From assembly GCA_026122225.1 (NCBI GenBank), contig JANEZZ010000728.1, forward strand, positions 744,001 to 808,000: a DNA stretch of 64,000 nt, given 5' to 3'. The DNA comes from Heloderma charlesbogerti (taxonomy: Eukaryota > Chordata > Lepidosauria > Squamata > Helodermatidae). Of this stretch, positions 1 to 10,964 are shown one piece after another (position 1 is the stretch's first letter; each line of letters begins with the position of its first letter). A program made the position numbers and the translations under genes. The notes beneath the pieces were generated by a model, which saw only the letters and a list, made by a program, of their open reading frames with translations, was not told where the DNA came from and did no database searches.

Positions 1-326
1 TGTTGAGGATGAGAGAAAGGAGTTGCCTGTGCAGCTCTGACCCACCTTGCAGAAGAATGGTAACGAATGATACGCTCCTGAGAGGATCAAGGACAGAGAG
101 GCTGTGAAGTATGCAAGATGCTGATGCACTGAGCTGACCTTACAGCGAGGAGGCATCTTATGCAATAAATGCTTTGTGACATACCGGTAGCTGTGCTGAG
201 GGATCAGAATCCAAAAGGGAAGCCTACAGGAAATCACTAAAGTAGACTGCAAAGGTGACACTGGATGATCTCCATATGTTGTCTAATGTTCACAATGGCA
301 AATGAAATCAGACTAGCATCCCTCTA

Positions 327-452
327 GGTCAGGGATAGGCAACCTGATGCCCTCCAGATGTGTTGGACTACAATTTCAATCAGCATGGCCAATGGCCGGG
401 GTTATGTGAGGCCATTATCTGGAGGCCAACAGGTTGCTTTCCCCTGCCCTAG
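327..452. mobile_element. FB-1 foldback MITE
   Basis: The left arm GATGCCCTCCAGATGTGTTG pairs with the right arm ATCTGGAGGCCAACAGGTTG. CTCTAGGT on the left and CCCTAGGT on the right look like an 8-bp target duplication with one change. Confidence 0.8.
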
Positions 453-705
453 GTCTTTTCATCCTATACCCTATAAATCCTATATCCGTTTAGCTTGAAG
501 GGCAGGGTTTTGCCCAAAGTTACTTTCAATGAATTCTAACAGCCAAGCTCTTAGGTCCTATTCACACATTACATTATGCTGTATGTGTGCTGACCATTTC
601 TATGTAATGCGATTAAAACTGCAATCCTGTGCACACTTACGTAGGAATTCCAAAAAAGCAAAGCTAGCCATGTTGACCATGAGAAAAATTCCAAAAACAA
701 TGTTG

Positions 706-800
706 CTGTAATACCTTTATTATTATTTTATTACTTTTATACACTGCCCAACAGCTGAGGCTCTCTGGGCTCTCTCACAACAATTAAAACCAAAATTAGG
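706..800. repeat. Rep-C fragment
   Basis: TACTTTTATACACTGCCCAA and GAGGCTCTCTGGG, then an A-rich stretch. Confidence 0.65.
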
Positions 801-819
801 CCAACCAAAATATAGCAAC

Positions 820-1000
820 ATAGGAAGCTGCCTTATACTGGCTCAGACTATTGGTCCATCTAGACCAGTATCCTCTGCAGTGACTGGCAGTGACTCTCCA
901 TGATTTCAGGCACAAAATTTTCCAGCCCTACCTGGAGATGCCAGGGATCAAACCTGGAACCTTCTGCATTCAAAGCAGGGGCCCTACCACAAAGCCACAA
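820..1000 (-). mobile_element. Ala-SINE
   Basis: On the minus strand a tRNA-Ala-like head (GGTTTGATCCCTGGCATCTC) is followed by the SINE body, ending AAGGCAGCTTCCTATG. It is diverged. Confidence 0.85.
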
Positions 1001-1448
1001 GAAGGAATTCCAGTGAACTATGTGACAGGATAGGGCACATTTTTAAAGCCCTCCCCATTTGAATGTAAGCAACTCTTTGTTTAACCAGCAGCAAAAAGAA
1101 GAGCTTTTCATTCTTATTTTTTACGATCTAAATAAATGCACAATTGGACATCTCCCAGACGTCTGGCCTTTTCTCCATATATAAACTCCTATATTATGCT
1201 TACCAAAACTCTATTTTTTAAAAAGATTTATTAGCATTTTAATAACCCTCCTCTCAATAATGTCTTTGTTTCTCTGACTGGATGGATTATTTAGCATAAT
1301 CCTGCTAGGCAGAAGTTTTCATTTATCAACTGCTCATTTCAATCACAGATTACATCAGTCAATCAAAGCACAGCGCACAGCTTCCTCTCCAAGTAAAAGG
1401 GGCCTATTTCCTTCAACTGAATGATATTTAAAGCCAAAATGACTAACA

Positions 1449-1533
1449 GCGCAATCTTATGCATGTCTAATCAGAGGTAAGTTCCACTGCGTTCAGTGAT
1501 CTTACTCCCAGGTAAGTGTGTACAGGATTGCAC
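1449..1533. repeat. FB-2 element
   Basis: It begins GCAATCTTATGCATG and ends GTGTACAGGATTGCA, an inverted pair, around GTAAGTTCCACTGCGTTCAG. Confidence 0.75.
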
Positions 1534-2149
1534 TCCAATGTGTTACGTTTTCCTTGCACCCTAAGTATACTCGGGTTTAGGGAAATATACATCCATGGTA
1601 AGTTAAAGGCCAACGTTTTCATAATATCAAAAGTTACTGGCATGAACATTTGCCTACACCCGTCACAAAGCATCCTTAGGCATACATTCCCAAAGAAAAT
1701 TTTTCTTCACGATAAAGAAACATTACACCATTTTTTTTTGCAGAGGACAAGCCTTGCTACCAGTACAAGACAGACCACCTTTGAGTTCTTTGTTTTAGCA
1801 ACTAGCCTGACAATTATGAGCCGTGTTTCCTTTTCATCTTTAATGCTGCACTGTTTTTACACATACAGCACTTCATATCAAACAGATCTATTGCCAACCT
1901 TAAAAAAATCACTCAGTATTTCAATATACATGGGGATATCTGAAAAGTACTATTTGATACCATTGCTAATGTATAGTGTACTCTACTGTTGTTTGTTTCT
2001 GTTTCCTAGATTGTATTACTTTCTTGTGTTATGTTGATTTTATATATGCCACCTTGTATACTACTCATAAAGAGGCAGATAATGAAGATGCTTCGGCTGT
2101 TGGGTGGCATAGTAATGTAATAAATAAATAACCTATAGCAGTCCCCTAC

Positions 2150-2369
2150 CTCTTTAGTGGGACTGATCCGAAGTGGGCAGATTCTTTGGGGTTCTTCTTT
2201 GGAAGCTACTTGAAGTTCAGTGGCCTGATGTAGATAAGTTAATCCTGTCAGAATCTCATCTTCTAACAATATCACATCATCATGTGCGACGGGCCAACCT
2301 GCACTTTCTAAGGCCTGTAGCAAAGATTCCTTATGGTCCACGTACGACACTGGCTGGTCCACTTCAAAC
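2150..2369 (-). CDS. VWA3B: VWA3B-like exon 20 (last exon seen)
   Basis: It encodes FEVDQPVSYVDHKESLLQAL, then ESAGWPVAHDDVILLEDEIL and TGLTYLHQATELQVASKEEP, ending SPTKE. The acceptor follows ATTTGTGTTTAG and the donor is AAGAG|GTAGGG, phase 0. Because a donor ends the exon, the protein continues beyond the window; human VWA3B would leave roughly 250-300 residues to come. I recognise no named domain in this exon. Confidence 0.9.
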
Positions 2370-2546
2370 CTAAACACAAATGTTACACTTGACTTCTGAG
2401 CCTATGTACCTAGTCCTAAGCATTGTGGATGCCATGTTCAACCAACAGGAAAAACTACAATAGTAGAGCATTTCTATGTTTTTGCCACGTTGGGCTCTGC
2501 AGAAGAGCAAGGAGCAGCCTCCCTAAATAATGTTGTGGCAGAGAAC

Positions 2547-2688
2547 TGTGCTTCATGTTGAGACAGGGGTAGGTTTATCGCCTTTTTTTCTGGATGATGC
2601 TCTGTAACTTTAACAGCTGCTTTGACACGAATGCGCTCCTCAGCATACAAGTCTGGTAACAAGGAAAGTTGTACACATTGAATTTCAG
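2547..2688 (-). other. Exon-like open stretch, phase-incompatible
   Basis: An open frame reads AEIQCVQLSLLPDLYAEERI, then RVKAAVKVTEHHPEKKAI, which looks codon-like. It has a possible acceptor (CTGTTAACAG) and a weak donor (CACA|GTTCTC). Exons 19 and 20 already join exactly without it, and this stretch cannot enter that frame from exon 19. It could be an alternative exon, part of another isoform, an old coding remnant or chance. Confidence 0.3.
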
Positions 2689-2742
2689 CTGTTAACAGCA
2701 CAGATTTTTTTTAAAAAAAATGATGCCAAACTTCATAGCATC

Positions 2743-2945
2743 TTTAAGAAAGATTAGACAAATTCATGGAGGCTCTTAAGCCCACAATAGGTAAATGGAA
2801 CCTCCATTTTCAGAGTCAGAATACCTCTGAATAGCAGCTGCTGGAAACAAACAGCAGGGGAGGGCCCTTGTGAACTGCCAGCAGCAGAAGGCCAGCCACT
2901 GCTTGAATGCTGGACTAGATAGACCCGCAGGGCAGGGCTTATCCT
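2743..2945 (+). repeat. Rep-F copy
   Basis: TTAGACAAATTCATGGAGGC start and AATGCTGGACTAGATAGACC near the end. Confidence 0.75.
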
Positions 2946-3391
2946 TACTTTGATTGTACTGTGCTACTATCAAGAGGGCCAGAATGGACAAATTACCCCA
3001 TAAAAGGGATATCTCAAGGAATAAACTTGGGAAAGAGTTCTGATGCATTCTCAAGCAATTCATAGGAAAGGTGTAGGAACCCAAGCTAATCTAATACGTA
3101 TGTAGGGGAAAAAATCCTTAAGAAGTTAAAACATGACCTATTGAGGCAAACCCATCTATATTCTTTTAGTGGACGTCTATCCTATTCACCATCCCACTTC
3201 CAGTTACGGGAGAAAAACAATTATTTGGATGAAATGCATTATCTAGTAACACCTGATGCCAAAGATAAGCGGACCTGAAAACTGGAGGCTCCGAGCAAGT
3301 TGCTCAGAGCCTTCCAAGGAAGAGCAGGAATGCCTGCTTCCTTTTACTATGGAGTTTTCTTTTGTGCAAACATGCTTAGGATTGTACTCAT

Positions 3392-3884
3392 TGTCTTTAT
3401 GGTGCCACAGGACTTTACCATTAGTGTTCCTACAGACTAATGCAGCTACTCTTCAGCTATTCCTTGTAAGGCTCCAGGGGTCTTGAATGGGAGATTCTAA
3501 TAGCAAGACCCAGGCATCTTACTCTCTACCTTTCCCAACCTGGTGCCCTCCAGATGTTTTGGACTACAACTCCCAAGATTCCTAACCTTTGGCCATGCTG
3601 GCTGGGGCTGATGGGAGTTGAGATTCAAAATATCTGGAGGGCACCAGGTTGGGGAAGGCTGCCCCACCCCATGATGGCAGCTTGCTGAAGGAAAGAGTGG
3701 CAGGCCTATTCCTTATGCCTTGCAACAACAACACCGCAGATGGCCAGAAAGACATACTGCAGCTACCAGCTCAGCAGGGATCACATGACACAAGGGTTCT
3801 ATCCAGTCCTACAGACCTGTTGACTCTGGCAGGCTCCTCAATCTGAGAAGCCCACTTTGTAAGCACAGACTGGGAAGCTCCTAA
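3392..3884. repeat. Duplicated segment, copy 1
   Basis: GACTAATGCAGCTACTCTTC, CCTTGTAAGGCTCCAGGGGT, GGCAGGCCTATTCCTTATGC and CTGCAGCTACCAGCTCAGCA match copy 2 at 5519-5890 in the same order. This copy contains an FB-1 insertion (3531-3661). Confidence 0.85.
3531..3661. mobile_element. FB-1 foldback MITE
   Basis: CCCAACCTGGTGCCCTCCAG and GGGCACCAGGTTGGGGAAGG form matching inverted ends of a 130-bp near-palindrome. It lies inside the duplicated segment 3392-3884 and is absent from its partner at 5519-5890. Confidence 0.9.
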
Positions 3885-4279
3885 AGTTTCCCCTTCCCAG
3901 TAGAATTAATGCTATTTAGGCACAAACTTTGCATACACTACCAACTAGCCATATTATGCTTTCAATGGAGACTAGGTTCATTGATTTTGGACCCAGAAGG
4001 GGTATGGCATTTTCACCATCCTAGAGATGCAATGTCATGTGATACCTCAGAGGTGTGAAAACAGTCATCATTAATTGGAGCACCACAGACAGAGCTTCCT
4101 CCTCATTATTACAAACCCCATATGGATCTGGGAGCCACAAGCGATACACAAAAGGCAGTGAATACAATGCTTTACTCAAGATGTATTTCCAAAGGGGCCT
4201 GGCATCAGCGGTTCCCCTTCCATCAGTACTTTTGAAAAATCAAAATCTTGAGCTGGAAAGAAAGACGGCAGCATCTTAC

Positions 4280-4330
4280 TTCTCTTTTTCCTCCTGTGGT
4301 AATGCTCTCCAAATCATTTGATCAAGGCGC
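4280..4330 (-). CDS. VWA3B: VWA3B-like exon 19 (51 bp)
   Basis: This is a small exon encoding RLDQMIWRALPQEEKE. The acceptor follows TTCATTTATAG and the donor GAGAA|GTAAGA is strong. Two bases from exon 18 complete an Arg codon; the two bases it leaves complete Lys with exon 20, giving EEKEKFEVDQ across the join. The short length is offset by good splice sites and exact phase on both sides. Confidence 0.88.
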
Positions 4331-4934
4331 CTATAAATGAAAACACAAGAATTTTTCAGAGTTCCATCAGTGTGCTCAACGACACTGAATAAAATGGAAC
4401 ATGCTATTCGAAAAGCTAACTGCAGCAATCTGTATTCTGAACACAACTGGGAAACTGTCCTCATTTACCAACTATGAAATTCAAAATTATCCTCCGAAAA
4501 CAAAGGTGACTCATTTTTCAGAGTAACAATGTGATAGCTGCGGGGTCATTGGAAAATGTGAGGAAATCCCCAGTGTAGCCTGCAAGAATTTTGCAGGAGT
4601 TGTTCCATCCAGTACAAAGTGATCTATGTAAACCATAATATTGGATTAAACATCAGCCAGAGTCAATGCTGTTTTACACATAACACACAGCGGCTTGGTC
4701 CAAAGATCTCCTATGTGAGCCAAAGGTGCTTCTACTCAAGCGTGAAGGGGTCACTGACTCCCCAGCCACAGTTGCATCGCACACAATTTGGGAGGATCTG
4801 CTAGAGAATCGACTTTTCAGAAGGCTGAAACTAGAGGTGGGGAAAATCAGCATAAACAGAAGTCTTCCACCTGCACAGGAGGGTCTTCCAATCCCCAGCC
4901 AGGATGTATAACAACTTCCAGGAAATTCTAGACC

Positions 4935-5012
4935 ACCTTCCCCAACCTGGTGCTCTCCAGATGGGTTGGACTACAACTCCCATCAACCGCAGTCAGCATG
5001 CAGTTGTAAGTG
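4935..5012. mobile_element. FB-1 half copy
   Basis: Only the left arm and loop are present (CCTTCCCCAACCTGGTGCTC, GGACTACAACTCCCATCA). It directly precedes another copy. Confidence 0.75.
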
Positions 5013-5015
5013 TAG

Positions 5016-5154
5016 CCCAGGGATGGGGAACATGTGGTTTTCCAGATGCTGAACTGCAACTCCCATCATCCCTCACCTTTGGCCATGCTGGCTGGGGATG
5101 CTGGGAGTTGGCAGTCCAACAACATCTGGAGGGCCACACGTTCCCCACCCCTGG
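5016..5154. mobile_element. FB-1 foldback MITE
   Basis: GGGATGGGGAACATGTGG pairs with CCACACGTTCCCCACCCC. The centre holds ACTGCAACTCCCATCATCCC. Confidence 0.85.
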
Positions 5155-5241
5155 TGTACTCCTACACATGTGGAAGCTCCAGGTTGGAGAAGGCTAGACT
5201 AGACACTTGAAAAGCAATGCTAAGGGTTTTATCCACTGAAC

Positions 5242-5360
5242 GGCCCTCCAGAGGTTGTTGGACTGCGATTCCCACCAGCCCCAGCCAGCAGAGTCAATGG
5301 TAATAGAGGACCAAAGCTGCAGTCCAACAACCTCTGGAGGGCCACGTTTTCCCCATCCCT
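5242..5360. mobile_element. FB-1 foldback MITE, 5' clipped
   Basis: CCCTCCAGAGGTTGTTGGAC pairs with GTCCAACAACCTCTGGAGGG, a perfect 20-bp arm. Confidence 0.85.
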
Positions 5361-5518
5361 ACTCTAAGATGTGCAGCAATTCCTTTCATACCTCTTGGTT
5401 CACTTCATACATTTTTGTCTACAAAGTCTCACACCACAGTAAATAAATACGTTGATCTGCAATACTGGGCACCCTTACTAAAGAGCTTTTGTCTGCGTGA
5501 ACATTAGGCGCGCACGGT

Positions 5519-5890
5519 TAGCCTTTATGGTACCAAGACTTGTCTGTGTTCCAAAAGACTAATAATGCAGCTACACTTCTGGAACTCCTTGTAAGGCTCC
5601 AGGGGTCAGAACTGGGGGGATTCTAGTAGCAGGACCCAGGAACCTTACTCTCTACCCCAACCTAGCAGCTTGCTAAAGAAATGAGGGGCAGGCCTATTCT
5701 TGATGCCCTGCAGCTGCATCACCACTGCACATGGCCAAAAGGAGGTACTGCAGCTACCAATTCAACAGGGATCAGATGACACAAGGGGCCAAAAAGGTTG
5801 CACCTGGTCCTACAGACCAGCTGATTCTGGGCTGGTTCCTCTCTCTGAGCAGCTCATCATGTAAACACAGATTGAGCAGCGCTTGGGCTC
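5519..5890. repeat. Duplicated segment, copy 2 (no FB-1)
   Basis: It is collinear with 3392-3884, with CCTTGTAAGGCTCCAGGGGT and GGCAGGCCTATTCTTGATGC. The FB-1 of copy 1 is absent. Confidence 0.85.
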
Positions 5891-6321
5891 CCTTGCCCAA
5901 TTGTCCCCAGTCCACCTGCCCCGACCCTCATATTTTTGTACCATCACATGGGGCCGAAACCAACATGGTGCAAGCAGATTTTCGCTCACATGCCAAGACT
6001 TTCTCTTCCTCTCCTCCCCCCATGCCCCCCCATCTGCTCCAGAGGCTCTCCCAACCCTCCGGAGCAGATTTGGGGGGCATAATGGGGAGCTGCAGGGGGA
6101 AGAGGAATCGCCCTCCCTTCCCGATTCCACTGATGATCTGCCAGTGGGATGAGCTAAATGGATTCCATCCACAGTCCAACAACTGAGGAACGTACATGTG
6201 ATGAAAGCAAAGGTGAATACCTGAGTATGCAAGAGTTCTCTACAGTTTTGCCTTTAAAATAGTACAGTATGTGTATGAACATTATACGTCCTAATTGGTT
6301 TATTCATAATCAGCATTATGA

Positions 6322-6435
6322 GGTTGGATTCAGATTTAGTCATACTTAAGAGTATACCCACTGAAATCAATGGGGCCTAAGTTAGTCATGACTTGATTTT
6401 GCTGGGTCTACTCTGACTAAATCTGAATCCAACCC
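6322..6435. repeat. Foldback element with GGTTGGATTCAGATTTAGT ends
   Basis: The ends GGTTGGATTCAGATTTAGTC and GACTAAATCTGAATCCAACC are perfect 20-bp inverted repeats. The core has AATCAATGGGGCCTAAGTTA, like FB-2. Confidence 0.85.
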
Positions 6436-6710
6436 CATAATAATTACTGATATGAGGAAGCGCTATAAACAGTTTATGCCTTTTATTCATAAATGCCCAT
6501 GCTGCCACAGGGAAGCATGGCCACAATCCAGAATATGTAACCCAGAACTAATACCCCTTTGATTATCGGTGGGACTTGAGTGCTTCGCTCCTTTTGATTT
6601 CAACAGATTTTAGTTGCAACTGACTTTCACTTGACTGAGCCTGTAGACTGTCTATATAAACTGGATTTTTGATATCAGATTCATATTGATCCAGATCCCA
6701 TCCAGCTGTT

Positions 6711-6739
6711 AGGGAGGGAGGGAGGGAGGGAGGGAGGGA

Positions 6740-6782
<43 letters not shown>
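6711..6782. repeat. GGGA/GGCA tetranucleotide microsatellite
   Basis: About seven GGGA units run into about ten GGCA units. Confidence 0.97.
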
Positions 6783-6880
6783 CTTATTGTCAAAGCTATT
6801 GACCATAGCAATGTCTATAATACAATAAACTAAAATCCAGACAAATCATGTCACAAAATACAGGACATTTCACAGGATGG

Positions 6881-7076
6881 ATATATGAAGCTGCCTTATA
6901 CAGACTTAGACCATTGGCTTTTCTATCAAAGTAATGTCCACTCAGGTTGGCAGTAGCTCACTGGGGTCTCCAGGAGAGGTCTTTCCCATTACCTACCACC
7001 TGACCATTTCACTGGAGATAACAGGGTTTGAATTATGAGTTTCTGCATGAAGAATGTGCTGTTCCACTGAGCTATG
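6881..7076 (-). mobile_element. Ala-SINE, old
   Basis: It has the same structure as the copy at 820-1000, including AGCTCAGTGGAACAGCACAT in the head and AAGGCAGCTTCATATA at the end. It is more diverged. Confidence 0.75.
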
Positions 7077-7394
7077 GGCTTTTCCTTTGATTTCATTATT
7101 CTGACACCAAACTAGTCTTCTCCTAATAGAGCCCAATAGAGTACTCCAGCAGCTGCTGTAGCAAACAGAACCACCTTGTAGGTAAATCAACAAGTTCCTG
7201 CCATTCAACAAGAGTTCCGGTACAGGACGCAGAGAACCACATGCTGCAGAATGGAATCTTCTGGGTGGTCTATTCCTATGAAGCAGCTCTGGGTTAGGTG
7301 CCAGATCTCTCAGGTTCAGTAAGGCTTACCCTGGCCTGATGGAATTTGGCAGCAGCACTGGACTAGCTCCATCTCTCTTTGAACCACCAATGCG

Positions 7395-7431
7395 TCCCTC
7401 TGGCATGCTCTTCTACAGCATGCCAGAGGGA
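7395..7431. other. Perfect 15-bp hairpin
   Basis: TCCCTCTGGCATGCT, a 7-base loop (CTTCTAC), then AGCATGCCAGAGGGA. The stem is perfect. No repeat family was recognised around it. Confidence 0.85.
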
Positions 7432-9528
7432 TTTGTGCATTCTAGGGTAAAACAAAGCACTTCAGGATAATTTTTGTGTCACATGGTCTCAGAGCCCTTA
7501 ATTTATTCATAGGCATAAAATCTGAGGATGCTGAGATATTAATTTTTGACAGGCACATCTCGTCCGTTAACCACCTGTTCGTTTTCATATGCCTGCGGTT
7601 ATTCCACATTATAATTCTTTGCAGCTATAGGATCTCTTCTTTTGGCGGGTGTGCATGTTTTCATTCACTGCCTGGAAGAAACATACTTTCCTTCTAAAAG
7701 GCATGAAATTATTGTTGTCCCCATGCTTTACTTCATCTAGATTTCATGCCGACCGCATTTAGATTATTAATCTAGGGAGCGGAAGTCAATGTCATGCATC
7801 CTTTTTTGTTGTTGTTGTTAAAGCTTCTGTATGCAAAGACAAATTGTGCAATTTAGCAGCTGTCAAATACATTTTTAACTAATCACAATTCAGAAACTTG
7901 TGCTGCAACCCTTCCAAATTTAATTCCCGGAAATGTAATGCACCATTCAGGCCATAACAGACAAGTCTGAACAGATGCAACAGAGAGAAATTTAGAGTTA
8001 TTGCTTGATCATTTACAAACTACCCCATATTGAAACTTGGCCTCTTGATATATCTGCTTGGTGAGATCTCATGGGGAAAACAGCAACTATTTCAAAAACT
8101 GTAATGCTCTTTTGGAGCTGGAGGGCTCAAACTATACAATTGCCACAAAAGAAATACTGAGAAATCTCAGTAGGAGAGATACTGGCTATTTCAGTTAATA
8201 AAGAAATCCTTATATTTTTGCCGAATCAGGATTTTGCTGTGGAGTTTTTTAAATAAGCATTTCTCTCTTCAAAAGAGTGTTTTAAAAAATCAAGGAAAAA
8301 ACACACATTATTTCCAAAACCTTACCATCAGCTAAGTAATAATGCATATAAACCGCTGGACAGATCTTCAGTACTGTGTTTATGTATGTCCTGATCTGGA
8401 AAATGCTAATTAATAATCAAAACTCCAGTTTTGTGTGTTTAGATAGCACTCTGATTTTAGCCAAGGTCAGTGATAGCACAAGAGGGAACCAGCAAACAGT
8501 GATCTGATATTGACTGGTCCATTCAGTAAAATGGAACCACTCTGGGTGATGCTGGCTGTCCAATAGCAATCACGTTCTCCCTTATCTCCAGCCACTTCCA
8601 CCCACGTCTTCCTGCCATACTGCTCCCCATGCCTGGTGCAGCCTGCCCTTCTCTATTTATTGGGTCACTTTGCTGTCAAGTTGCTCTCCTAGACCCAGTT
8701 CTCCAGCAAAGCCTTTCCAAAACTCACCTGTGAGCTGAAATAGAGGTGAGGTAAAACATGTACCTATGTAAATATCCTATGTGCACACATCTATGCACAT
8801 ATGTGGCATCTCTAAAACTGCCCTATAAGCCCTACACAGGAGTTATTGCCTGAACCTGTGAGGGGAGGAAGGGGCAGTGCATGCTCTCCCTGCCCCCAAT
8901 ATCCTCACGTGCGTCGACCACCCCTAGCCATTTCATATTGAGCAGGAAGGTGTGAATAGGGCTTATAGGTGCACGGACATGACTGCATGTAGAATCTCCC
9001 TTTAGAGCTTCCTGCTCAATGCAGGAAGGTCAGGAGCGGAGCTGTCCTCCGTGAGGATGCTGGGGAAAGGGCAAGCATATGCGGTACACCTCCTCCCTCC
9101 AATGGTTCGGGCAATAATGCTTCAGAACATGAGTCCAATGTGGATGAAGCACAGTGATTGTGCTGCCTGTGGTGGAGCCCAAATGGTGCCTACCCCACAC
9201 TTGGGCCAACACTTTTGAAAGGTCTGGCTGCACCAATCAAAGACCAATCCCTGCTTTCGGCTGTTCCACAGACGCCCCGGCTGCCTGAAGCAGGTCACTT
9301 TACCTTGCTGCATGGGAGGGCTGGCCCTGTTTTAACATCTACAAGATGGAGCCCACTCTTCCCTTCTCACCACTGCCAGGTTGTAGGCTCAGGTCAGTTT
9401 CAGCTGCCCGTAAATCCAGGTGCCAGAAAATCTAAGGCCAGCCACACCTGGTAAACAGTCTCTCATGCGGTTAGAATCACCAATGACTCCAATTAGCTAC
9501 ATGGAGAATTCCTGCTGACCAGACTTGC

Positions 9529-9647
9529 CTTTCGTATATTTTTATTGCTTCTTGGAGCTTCTTCTTGTAGGCATCGAGATCCACTGCCTGAGGATTAATC
9601 AGCGTGACAAATTTCTTATCATTGCTCACATGGGCAAAGGGGAACAC
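9529..9647 (-). CDS. VWA3B: VWA3B-like exon 18 (GC donor)
   Basis: It encodes VFPFAHVSNDKKFVTLINPQ, then AVDLDAYKKKLQEAIKIYE, ending with AG. The second half is a predicted helix. The acceptor follows TATACTGCAG. The donor reads GAAAG|GCAAGT, a GC donor with an otherwise perfect consensus. Using it, AG joins the first base of exon 19 to give Arg and the frame continues. A GT three bases further (GCAA|GTCTGG) is a poor match and would give the wrong phase. Confidence 0.88.
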
Positions 9648-9795
9648 CTGCAGTATAATGAACGATCAAGGTGTCAAAACATTGTAATTTTTCAAGAACA
9701 CACAGCCACGGAATCTAACCAGGCTGAATGAGGAACAAGCAAAGCTTTGAGTGTAAATAACCCACTACTACCACCACCCCACACACATCTGATAT

Positions 9796-10160
9796 TTTAT
9801 CTGCTTGTTATATGTATTTATATACTGCCCTTTAATAAAAAATTCTCAGGGCGGCTTACCTTAAAAATAGTTAAGTTACAAATAATTATAAACCAACAAC
9901 TAATAAGACAGTAAAACTCAAGCAGCACAAAATAGTAACGAAGCCCCTAAATAGTAACAAGGCCCCTAAAAGACTTCAAACCTTGGGAAAATAAAAAGGT
10001 ATTTGCCTGGCACCAACAGAATAACAAAGTGGGCAGCAAGTGGGGTACTCTAGAAAGAGCATTCTATAATCAGTTGGGGCACCACCGAGAAGGCTCTCTT
10101 CCTGACAGCCATCAACTTCACATGGTGGGGGCACATGTAGTAGGCCCTCTACTGAAGAGT
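9796..10160. repeat. Rep-C copy
   Basis: It starts TTATATACTGCCCTTTAATA and includes GGGGCACCACCGAGAAGGCT, the family's other landmark, after a long A-rich middle. Confidence 0.75.
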
Positions 10161-10511
10161 GTAAGGGACAAGAAACCTACAATGCCCATTTCCTATAGTG
10201 CCACCAGAAGTATCTTGTGATTCATACAATAACGGTGGGCACACATCTATTCTGCTCTGACACTGCTTATCAAGTCACTTCCACCACCACCACCAGTCCA
10301 GTAACATTTGCAGTAATATGAAGATTGATGCCTTCCTTGGGTGGGATGCGGGGGAAGGGAAATCATACCAAAGCAAAATTAAGCGGGAACACATTTACAT
10401 TTTGCATTTGACTGTAATCTTTGCATAGCCCTTTCAGCATACAAAGTGCCTTGCCATTTCTTAGCCGGTTCTTCGTCACGACAGGGAAAGAATGTCATTT
10501 GGCGTAGGGAG

Positions 10512-10651
10512 GAGTGGGGAACATGTGCAGCCTTCCAGATGTTGTTGGACTGCAACTCCCATCAGCCCTAGCCAACACAGCCAATGGTGAGGGCTGCTGG
10601 GAGTTGCAATACCGACAACATAGGGAGGGCCACACGTTCTCCATCCCTGGT
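10512..10651. mobile_element. FB-1 foldback MITE
   Basis: It has the usual arms around GGACTGCAACTCCCATCAGC. GCGTAGGGA on the left and TGTAGGGC on the right may be an eroded target duplication. Confidence 0.85.
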
Positions 10652-10964
10652 GTAGGGCAACTTGCTCACCATCACCCAGTAAGTTTCACAGCAGAGTAAG
10701 AGCTTGAACTTGGAGCTCCCATCTCCAAGCCGCTATTTGCTCCCCCCCTTCACTTGAGCTGCCATTTGGCTCCTCCCCTCCCAGAACTCCCTCGCTCAGT
10801 AGCCCTTCCGCCTGCTCACAGTAACATATGTATCAGCTTGCATCTGGATGCACTGTTTTCCTCTTCCCTCCCCGTTCTTTTTTTTCCTTTTGTACCATCT
10901 CTGTTAGATTCATGCCGGTGTTTTAGACTATAGACCACCTTGAGGGCTTTTGCAGAAAGACAGT

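Larger units (their letters stand above)
1..2149 (-). other. VWA3B: Downstream intron of the VWA3B-like gene
   Basis: This is the intron following exon 20. It holds FB-1 (327-452), a Rep-C scrap (706-800), an Ala-SINE (820-1000) and FB-2 (1449-1533). The remaining AT-rich sequence shows no exon I can support. Confidence 0.7.
2370..4279 (-). other. VWA3B: Intron 19-20 (1.9 kb)
   Basis: It holds an exon-like open stretch that fails the phase test (2547-2688), Rep-F (2743-2945), an FB-1 copy (3531-3661) and the other copy of the duplicated segment (3392-3884). Confidence 0.8.
4331..9528 (-). other. VWA3B: Intron 18-19 (5.2 kb)
   Basis: It holds FB-1 copies (4935-5012, 5016-5154 and 5242-5360), one copy of a 370-490-bp duplicated segment (5519-5890), an FB-2-like foldback (6322-6435), a GGGA/GGCA microsatellite (6711-6782), an old Ala-SINE (6881-7076) and a perfect hairpin (7395-7431). 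The 7440-9528 stretch shows no recognisable family. Confidence 0.8.

Noticed and set aside
1516..2037. A 173-codon plus-strand frame as a gene
   Set aside because: It crosses an FB-2 repeat and low-complexity AT-rich sequence, with no splice context or recognisable domain.
5731..6232. Long frames on both strands near 5.7-6.2 kb
   Set aside because: Open in opposite strands over GC-rich sequence and overlapping the duplicated segment. No codon pattern or domain.
8760..9015. A foldback around GCCCTATAAGCCCTACAC and GGGCTTATAGGTGCAC
   Set aside because: Only a short core pairs and the flanks do not extend in register, so it is too weak to call.
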